In this document: piece by piece, positions 50,901 through 61,201 of the stretch | Layout: each line of letters starts with the position of its first letter | Numbering within the stretch: position 1 is the first letter of the stretch | From: Drosophila persimilis | Lineage: Eukaryota > Arthropoda > Insecta > Diptera > Drosophilidae | Assembly (NCBI RefSeq): GCF_003286085.1 | Contig: NW_020825289.1 | Span: forward strand, 7,192,001-7,256,000 | DNA: 64,000 nucleotides | Reading direction: 5' to 3' | Position numbers and translations under genes: made by a program | The notes under the pieces: model-generated | What the model was told of the DNA's origin: nothing | Seen by the model: the letters and a program-made list of their open reading frames with translations, nothing else | Database searches by the model: none

Positions 50901-53900
50901 AATGTGGCTTAAAGGAGAGAGGGAAAGAAGCAGCATGAATAGAGGGAGAGGCAGGGAGAGGAGGTCATGTCGTGGCCGTAGCTCATGATGCTGCCAGTTC
51001 AGTCTCTTCCTCTCTGTTTCTCTCCGTCTGCCTCTCAGTATTTTCGACAGCTCGTAAATGGCAACGAGGATATGTGAAAGTGATGTGGCAAGAGCAAGAG
51101 GTAGAGGTCCCCACCTGACTCCGACTGCTGCCGTCTCCGACTTGGCTCTGCGTCTATGTCTACGGGAACGGGAACGGGCACGGGCACGGGCACTGTCGGC
51201 CCCGGCTTGGTGTTGATTGCTGTTTGGGGTTTTTAAAACGTAGTTAGGCTGCCGGGCAGCCCCGGACCGCAGCACATGGAAACGACACCCGCGGCACAGG
51301 TGGAGAGCACCCTGGAGTGTCGTGGCCAGCTGCCCGGATAACACCCTGTACGGCAATTTCAATGGTTATGGCTTGGGCACGCATGCTGTGTGCGCTGTGT
51401 GGAAAAGGAAGATGTGGGAGGATTGGGTGGGGGCCAGTGAATAGGGAGCATATGTGACAAACCGCTCACCTGAGTAGAAGCTGTCGAGACTCTGCAGCTC
51501 TTCATCATCGTAGTCCTCTTCGCCACTGAGACTCAGCAGGTCGTCATCCAAGTCCATGTCTTCTGGCTCCTCCTCCGCATTCTCAGCATCCGCCTCCGCG
51601 TCCTCCTCGTCATCAGGATTGTTCTTGTTGTGGGTTCGGACTAGAATGGAAAGACACACAAGCTCTTCTTAGCCAAGGATTGCAAGGAAAATGCAGCAGG
51701 GACTTGACCTCGACTGGGGCACGTCGCTGCCTGTGGATGGTTGCCAGGGCACCAGGAGCAAGAGCTGTAGTTGTAGCAGGAGCTGAAGTAGGGGCAGGAT
51801 GCCCTGCTCGATCCCCAAGTGGAAGGAATTTTGATTATGCTAAGCCCCAGGGTGCCATAATTCCATACCCAAGCAAGTAAGCCCCCAAGCTAACCCCTGC
51901 GCTATCCCGTCCCTCAACACCAACTCCACCTCCACCCCCTCACACACTTAAGAGTATATAAGAGCATGGGATAGCATCTGCTAGCACGGCGCATGTCCAG
52001 CGAAAAGAGAGCCAAGGCGACTTAAGAGAGACACTTGTTTTGGTCTCTCACTGCCAGAAGCTGGAGGAACAGCTGATAGCAGCACGTGCTGTGCCTCGTT
52101 GGCGGGGGGGGGTCGGCGGCGAGACAGAAGGCGTCTGCACAAGCCACAAGACTAGAAGTTACGCATACGCACCGTTAGACGTGCCCCTTGGTGGGTGTCA
52201 GTGGGTGGATGTCTGCCTTGAGTTTGGGGAAGTAAACCAAGAAGGTGCTCCGCAGGGATATGCTAATGGGGTTGGTTACCCCAACAGTTAGTTGGGATAC
52301 AGATTTAGGTTCTGTGAATTGGTTTTGCTTTCTTCATTCTCCACATTCCGATCTCTGTCCAACACGTTTCACACCATATAACCCTTCGACATGAACTCAT
52401 CAAGTCATTGACCAGCGACCAGCGACCATCGACCATAAGGCTTTCACTGCTTTTGCCACTTTTGGCACTTTCGCGTTTTCGGCTTTTACTAGTTTCTAAT
52501 GACAAAATGAAATATCGCGGGTTCTCCGCTATCCGAAAAAAAAACTCCCCCCCCCAAGAGCAACCCAAACTAGACCCAACCTCAACGTCGGATAGTGCAA
52601 CATTCTGTGCGCTTGTGGCACTATGAGAATTTCCTTGATGGCAACCGACGTTTCGATGATGTGGCATGTGGATGTGTGGCATGTGGATCTGCTTTTATGC
52701 CACTTTGCATGCCAGCACATAAAGGCAGAGGGAATGCGAGAGGAGCTACAGCAGGGATGAGGAGATGGAGCATAGAGCTGTGTAGCTACTGCCTGGACCG
52801 CCGCACGTCCAATAATCCTTGTCCTGCAGCTGGGGAATACTTCATCAGCGGAAACAAAATTTTACGAATTTCTCCGTGTGGATGTGTGAGAGTGTGCTTC
52901 TGTGTGAGTGTTGCACGTGCTGGCAGCTCCATCTAGCGGTTGGACCCTGAACCCAGGACAAGTTTTTAACATGCCAAAAACGCATCTCGCGCCCCATTGA
53001 TGCCTCCCCCTCCTGTGTCTCCTCCTGTTGGCGAGATGGCGGCGACTTTGACACGACTATGCCCCTGTTTCTCCCTCTATCTCTGTGTGTCTGTCTCTCT
53101 TTCTCTCTGATGATGCTTGATGATTATTCAACATTCGCTCTATGGGGAGTCATATGCCACGCTCCCGGTCCCGGTCCCGCTCCTCCTCCTCCTCCTCCTA
53201 CTTCCGCAACCTTCTTTTGCCACACATGCAACTCCTGTCTCTGCGCTCTTGACGTCGTATGACGCAAAATTGGCTTTCGTCGAATTGTTGCTTTGAGTTT
53301 TGCAAATTTTTCGACACAATCCCTCAATGGGGCACACACGGCGGATGGAGGGTGTTAGTGGGATGGAGGAACATGGGGGATAGGTGGTCTGGATGCATCT
53401 GCATCTGCACTGCATTCATCATCATCATCAGACATCGACGGGCGCCTGCCTGGCTAATTTTATGACGCTCTCGCATCTTTCGCGCATCCTGATGTTAATG
53501 AAGCAAATCCCTCCTCCGTCTCTTGGTCCATATGCACATTTATCGCCCATATGTGTGCGGCGGGATCCATAAATCGAACGAAATTTGCATATATGGAACT
53601 AGCTCCATCTTGTGGCCGTTTTACGAGTTTCTGGATATTGTGGGAGGTGGGGGGGAGTTGCTACTGATTATTGTGAAGCCACGCCCACCGCACATGCACA
53701 GGGGGAACTGGGAACTGCACTGTGGAGACTGGCGCTGCAGGCCTGCACTCGCCCAGATTTCCCAGAGCGACGCCTACGATACAACAACGGACCAGGTCCA
53801 GAAGAGGCCAACAACAAAAAGGGAGTCAGTGGCGTAGTCATGAGAATTCACTTAAGAGAGGGGGTCAGCATTAACTACGTCTAGCTTCAGCCTGTATCTT

Positions 53901-55068
53901 ATCTTTAACAAAAGGAAAGGGAACCCCTTTTTGAGTACTCCCCCACCACCACTGCTGCTCGCAACAACAAAAGCAACAACAGCTCCCGCTGTCAGACAAA
54001 GAACGGAAGAAAGCGAAGGGGGCGACGAGTGCTGGAACTCTGGGTCCAACTCGGACTGCGCGAGGCCCCCTTGGGAACGGACTGAAGCGGGCGCTCTGCT
54101 CTGCTCCACTGCGAGGTGGGACCACCTACCGTGTGGTGGCTCTTAATTCGATTCGTTGGCTCCACTTCCCCGCTCCACCGCATACCCTCTCTACTCCACT
54201 GTTGCCTTGGCTTCCTCGACATCGTCGCCGTCGTCGTCGTCGCCGTCGTCGTCGCCTGATCCTTGGGGAATTGTTGCGCAAATGCTTTTTGTGTGTTTCT
54301 GTTTGAAAATTATTGCAAAAAAAAGGAAACAGAGGCGAAATAATAAAGGCAGCAGTCGACGTGCATGTAATCGAACGGGAGCCGAGGGGGTGGTGGGAGG
54401 CGGCGGGAGGAGTGTACCTACGGGAAAGTGGGACCCGATATGTCTCTGATGCAATTATGAAGTGATAAATGAATGCATTATGCATTATGTATGCACGGGG
54501 AATTGGAATTGCCGGCATTGCTCATGGTCACCAGTAGCAGCAGCAGCAGCAGCATCATCATGGTTGCAATTTGCAAATTTATCGAACTGCCGTGGTAATC
54601 GATAAGCTATTGGAGTGCGAGAAGCAGAGCTGCAACAGTACCAAAATCGTTGCAGTTTCACTTCGTTCAGGGCTGGCTACCTTTGCATATCTGATACTCC
54701 AAACGGAAAAAAACAAAGTTCATCTTAAAATTTAACGCATCTTTTATGCTGCTCGCCGAATCGCTCCTTCCAGCCTGCCACCACCCCGTGCCTGCCTCCA
54801 TAGAACCTGCTGAGGTGTATGTGTGTTTCGTGTCCTCGACTTGCTTTCGTTTGCTGTGCACCTGATCATTTTATGGCCACCTTTCTGTTCATATAAGTCC
54901 TCTAGACGGCTGAGTGTGTGCGAATGTGAACGTGGGGGCATGGGACAGTGGCAGAGTCAAAGAGACAGAAGACGATAACTCACTTTTGTTTCATTTTTCA
55001 ATACACAGCGGAATAATAATGGCAAAATGAGCAACTTCGCTATGCAACAAGATGTCTCTTCCCTTCCA

Positions 55069-55099
<31 letters not shown>

Positions 55100-58000
55100 C
55101 CTCTCTCTATTTTGGTCTCTCGGTCTCAAGATGCTCCCCAAAGAACATACCAATAAACACGCTACCAAAAGTTAACACACACACACACACACACTGAGAG
55201 AGAGAGAGAGATAGAGATACAGTGTGAGACGGAGACACCTTCACTCCTTGAGGGAGTAGGAGACCTCCGCCCCTCGCCCTCCCTTTGTTGTCTACTTCGT
55301 CCCGGCTGCTTATATGGCAATGTATAATTTTTATTCGCACCAAGGTTGCTCCCCAAGGACATGTCGTCGTCGTCGCCGGGGCTGCTCTGTCGTTTCTGCC
55401 CCCGCCTCGTCTCTTCGGTCCTCCTCTTGTGCAGCGGCCTTCCCCGAAAATTGCAACATAAAACTTTACACAAATATAATCTATAAGCAGCAGAACTCAT
55501 ATTAATGTCGTGCGAGTGAGGGAGATGCCAGCATTTAGAGCGAGTTGAAGGGGCTCCTTACATAGGGACACACGTGGGGGAGTGTGTGTGACATTTTTGG
55601 CGGGCTCAGCTGTACAGTGGTCTCACATTGGGGAAAGATAGAAAATCAACGAATATCACACAAATGGTAAATATCACCATAAACTGGGAGAAAAATAGCA
55701 TAGTAAAAAGAAACACACCCATATTCAATTAAAATATTCGGGTTTTAAGTATAAAAATAATGAAATTAAATGGAATTCACTTTGGTTTAAATATTAAGAT
55801 ATTCAAAATTTAGTCTAAATATAAAACAATTGAAAATAAATACATATATTATATTAAATTAGTAGGAAATTATTTTAATTTAAATATCAAAATATTTATT
55901 TAAAAAATGATATACTTATTTGGATCAAACATTTGATATAATGATTCCATTATAGTATTTTAATCTAATTTTAGGGCTCAGAACTTTTTTCTTTAGATGT
56001 ACATATGTATGTATGTAGTTTTTGCTTTCTTCGTATTTAACTTTGAACTTGAATTTGGATCTCACGTTTCTTATCCCCAAGCTCTTTTTCCCCTCTCACA
56101 ATCACCAGCCAATCCCTCAGACTTGTCCCACTGTGTGGGGCCCGTCATCTAGGGCCATGTTGCTACTACTACTACTACTGATACTGCTGGTACTGCTGCT
56201 GCCTCTGATGCGCACAAAAGGGCCAATTCATTCTCGCCGGGTTTCTCATTTCTGGCAGCGTCGCAGCATCGTCGACAGCAGCAACAACAGCAACATGAAG
56301 TAGAAAGACAATTTTCGGATCCCCAAACTTATCACAGCCTCTCGATTTCCCTTTAGAACATTATACAACACACCAGAGATTCCGACAGGACGAGGCCAGG
56401 ACCAGCACCGAGCGACAGAACGGCAACAGCAGCCCCACCAGCAGCACCAGCAGCACCAGGCGGTGGCGCCACGACAGTAAACGGACGCAGTGCAGCGGCG
56501 TGTACTTGTCATATATTATGCGAGTGCGAGCGACAGAGATGGCGAGTGCAGGCGAACGCCGCGGCGGTGATAAAGTTCGGTCCTCCGTAGTGCCGTTAGT
56601 CGGGTCCGAAGTGTGCGCAGTGAGGTTAGGAGCGATTCTCGGCCAACATCGCACATTCAGAAGCGGCAGAGGCAGCAAAAGCGTCAGCTTGGACTCCCAG
56701 GTACACCCGGCAACAACAATCCAGGGCACCCAGACCATCCAGATGGCAGGGGAGAGCACAGCCGGACGGTTCTAGTTGGTGATGATGATGTTCTCTATGC
56801 CGGGGAGGCTGGAGACGAGAGACATGGACTGCCGTCGCCTGGACTCGCGGGAATTCCGCCAGCAGAGCCCATTCCGACCCAGAGCCAGAGCCAGCCCAGA
56901 GCACGCAGCACAGAAAAGAGCAACAAATAATGAACAGACACATGGCTGTGTATGTATGTACATGAGTATATACAGGATGGTAAGAGTACGTGTGTATATA
57001 TGGCTGTGTTCCATTTAAAACATGTAGCTTGTTTTATTATTGTCGGGCCATGCGGAGGCAGCGGTGGCGACCGTAACGAGCAGCGCTTTGGTCATTGGAA
57101 TCGATGGCTTTACACCCAAGTGCCATAATCCAATGACGCACAGGAATACCAAATACATGCCCCTCCACATACACACACATGTATATGCCCCAACTCAGAT
57201 ATGGGAGTGTGCGTGTATGGGGCCGCATGGAGACATCAAAGTTGATGTGACCAGGCAGCGGCACCAATGGGAATACGACAGACATACAGGGTGTCTGTGC
57301 ATCTCTCTCTCTCTGTCGTCCCGAAATGAGTTTCGGTACTTTAAAGCTGTGCTCGTGGAAAAGGTTCAAGCCAGATTTTCCAGAGCACATGTCACAAATT
57401 CTTGCAAATTCCAATCTACCATCAAACCGTTTAATGTGGATATCATTTCAAATTTAGGACATTTTTCCATAGCACCCTGTATCTTAGCCAGTCCGTGTGA
57501 TGCATTAACCTTATCCAATTTACAAGAGCATTCCACACTTTTAAACCTTCACTATTTGGACACCAAAGCTGGGGGGCAGAGGTCTCACGTGTCCAGGACC
57601 AGAACCAGGACCAAGTGGATGCGGATGCGGATGTGTCCTAGCTGGGTCAACAGCACCAGCAACAACAACAGGAGCAAAAACCGTACATTTGCTATTTATG
57701 AGACTGTCGAGAGTTATTAGCCGGACATGTGAAAGACCCAGGGGAAGTGCCCAAGACGGCCAAGACGACGAAGGACTTGCAACGGACTTGGGGCCAGCCC
57801 GGAGTAGGTTGCTGCTGCTGTTGCTGCTGGCTTTGGGTTGGTTTACATATACATAGATATAGATATATCTTTCGGCTGGAGGCAATAAAATATGCAAATT
57901 GAAGTCAAACTTACCAGAGGACTTGCAGTGCCCGTTGGCATTGGCAGCTGCATCAGATGCACCACCAGCAGCAGGACCTTCCTTATCCCGTGGGTGTTGT

Positions 58001-60199
58001 ACTTCTTCTGCTTCTTCTTTTGGCACAACCGAGCCCTGGCCCGGATCCTCATCAGCTGTTGTCCAGTGGCTTTGTGGCTGTGATTCATTGGGCTTGAGTG
58101 GCTTCTCCTCGGTAAGCAGTTCTCCCTCAGCATCCTCCTCCGCCTCGGCGTCCTCTTCCCCATCCTCCTCGTCCGCACTGAGCAGCTCCTCCTTGGGCTC
58201 CAGCAGGTCACCCACATTGGGCTGTGTCTCCTCCTCCTTTTCGCCAACTGCAAACAAAAATCGAGCAAATCGAGAAAATCGAGGTATAAGTAGGTACGAG
58301 TACATATGCATATAAATTAAAGCTAATCAATTGATAACATTTCGAACACTCGCACAAATTGCTCCGGTGTCCTGGCAGACATTGTGGCGGATACGGCCAC
58401 GGCCACGGCTTCGGGTGCTACCTCTACTCATGCAGATTATGCCGAAGCACTCCCTGGGCGACCATCGTGCCAAAAATTCTATTTACACGTTCTGTGTTTT
58501 ATTGTTGGGGCCCCCTCCCTGCCCCCACCCAGCCGCCTCCCTGCCTAGTCCTCGTCCAGTTGCTGTTCCGTTCCTGCTTCTGCTTTCGGGCCTTGGCAAT
58601 AGCTCAAAACTCAAACTCCTCTTATGGCTACAGGGCAAAGCCGCCATCTGATCGATGGCCTCCCTCTGCCCAGGGCCTTGCGGGTGTCGTTTCCTCCCAA
58701 AAAAAAAGAGAAAACACACACACAGAAACAGGTAAAACACAGAGCTCATCCTCAAAAGTAATTGCAACCAGGGTGCAACAACAGGAACAGTGACAAAAGT
58801 TGCTCCGGCAAATGGAAATGTGTAACATGTGTAATTGTGCAATTAAATTGAATTTTTCATACATTTCTCCAACTGCTTCGGACGTGAGTGAGGGAAAGAC
58901 GAATGCTTGCGGCTTCGGAGAGACGGCTGGACAGGGCTGAGGCTGGGCCAGCCACAGGTGGGGATATCATTTACATGTTGGGGGATTTTCATTCTCAGAC
59001 TGAAGTCGGTAAGGATAAGAACTTAGATTAAATATGAATGAAACGACTGTGGATCCATTTAAATCCATTATTATAATCAATTTTGATTAGATTTGCTAAT
59101 AGCCAGCTACGAGGAAATATTAAAGCTATTTATAGTTCCTTACTTAATCGTTTCCCAAAAGACTATAATTTAGATGATATTACATCGTTAGAATTATTTT
59201 ACTTGGAAATTTCCACTTCAATGATATCTTGATAATCTCTCATACAATCTCAATTCCTTTCTATAAATGCAATCCGTTGCCTCACAAAAGTGTGAATGAT
59301 TTCGGCTGGCGAGAAATAAGTCACATCCTCACATGGTGGCAGCCTCAGCTTCGGCTTCGGCTTGAGTGCTGGTGGAGCTGGAGCTGGTGAAGAGAGTCGG
59401 GAGGATGCGCGTGTCCATTTCGTATTGGTGACCGCGAGGAAGGTAAGGACTTAAAATATATTGCCGAAAGGACAAGCCGGAATCACACCGCAAGGAATCG
59501 CCATGGAAATGAACATTATGCAAGGGTATTGGTGTGGGATGGGCATGGGGCAGGATGGGGCACGGCCTGGTGCTGGTCACCATAATGGAAGCCAACGAAG
59601 GGATGAGAGGTAAAAGGGAAACGGATGTGGAGACAAGAACATTTGGTTATTATTTCCATATAAAGGAGCCGAGTGTTGGAGGCACTTGAAAGTGGTTGCT
59701 GCTCCTCCTGCTCCTGCTACTGGTATTGGGTGCCGGCTGCAGAGGAAAGGATTGTGGGAAGAGGCATGGGGTATGGGGTATGGGGTATGGGGATGTGGGC
59801 CAACTGTGTGCCGTTTGCGGCGGAAGTGCCGCGTATTTTAAAATAAATGCGCGTGGCAGACAGAGACGGGGCATAGGGTGGGGAATGGGGCAGGGGCATG
59901 GGGCATGGGGCAGCTCGCATGGGGAGCAGAGTGAGAACCAGTTATGGTCGTTAAAATTGTCGAAGCACCGCAACAACAACGACGACGACGTCGCCGTCAG
60001 CTTCTTTTTGTGCAAGCCAAAAAGGATATACATCCGCTGTGAGTCTGTGTGTATGTGTGTGCTGTATGCTCCTGTGTGTAAGTGTGTGTATAAGCGCCCA
60101 TATGTATGCAAGCGATTTTCATTTTTGTTTAAAGCCCCCCAGAGTGCATTTCGCACTCGGTCGCTGGGTTGCCATGTCTCTCCGTATGTGTATTTGTGA

Positions 60200-60237
<38 letters not shown>

Positions 60238-61165
60238 GGGAATAAGTGCTATATGTGTATGTGTGTGTCTGTGGAGCACAAGTGCCCGACAGTGTGAGTG
60301 TGTGTGTGAGCGTTTCTTACTTGTTTTTCGGCAATGAATGGCATGTTTTTAAGCGTTTTACTCAAACATCCACTCTACACCACTACCACCCATGACCTCC
60401 CCCCAACCAACACCAACGAAAAGGTGCGCGTTCTTCCACACATACACCCATTAACCACTGCGAACACACACACACACACACACACACCATGTGTATTTGT
60501 AAACGTAATAATAAGCGTCGTCCCCTTTGACCCATCAATCCGTTGCCAGTGCCTCCCCCGTTTCTGTGCCCCAATGCTTGCCACTTTTCCAGCTCCCAAA
60601 CGGCTACTAAGCGTGTGTAGAGGGCACCGCTGAGCAGCAAGGGAGGTGGCAGAATGGGTGGGGGTGCTGGGAGTTTCGGCTGGGGCTGGGGTTGGTGTTG
60701 GTGTTGGAGCTTGGGGGCGGGAGTTGGCAGAAACAAAGCGCGCTTGCAACTTTTATAATAGCCATGTATGTATGTTTGTGAATGTATGTATGTATGTGTG
60801 TGTGTGTGTGGTATTAAAAAAATAATGAAATAACAAACCCGAAGGTGTTGTTAAAAGCGCCAACAATAAATTTTATCAATAGTTGGCAAGCAAGAAATAA
60901 ATGTCAGACACACTGCCACCAAGAAAGAAAGATGGCCCAGCGATCGTTCAGTGTTGGTAAGTTCATTACCAGTGTTGATAAATTATAATCTTCTTTCAGA
61001 AGAGATCATCCCTCTGTCAAGCTTTGAATAATTCAATTAGTTTATGAAATAAATCGAAATACCTAAGGAACTCAAATAATCGTTTCCTGCTAGCAGAGAA
61101 GTCATTTTTGCATCCCTATTAAAATACTTTAAGCCAAAGCCAAACTACTCCTGAACTCATTTGAA

Positions 61166-61201
<36 letters not shown>

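Larger units (their letters stand above)
42751..51469 (-). other. Oaz: Oaz intron 3, distal part
   Basis: Almost 9 kb without a gene. AT-rich sections lie at about 42.9-43.4 kb and 44.45-45.1 kb. There are several hexamer and pentamer repeats. Open frames of 100-150 codons here are without homology and sit in repeats or GC-rich blocks. Confidence 0.55.
51641..57914 (-). other. Oaz: Oaz intron 2
   Basis: 6.3 kb without a gene. It includes (CAG)n at 54533-54563, (CT)n at 55069-55092, (CA)n then (GA)n at 55174-55211, and an AT-rich island at about 55640-55990. Confidence 0.55.
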
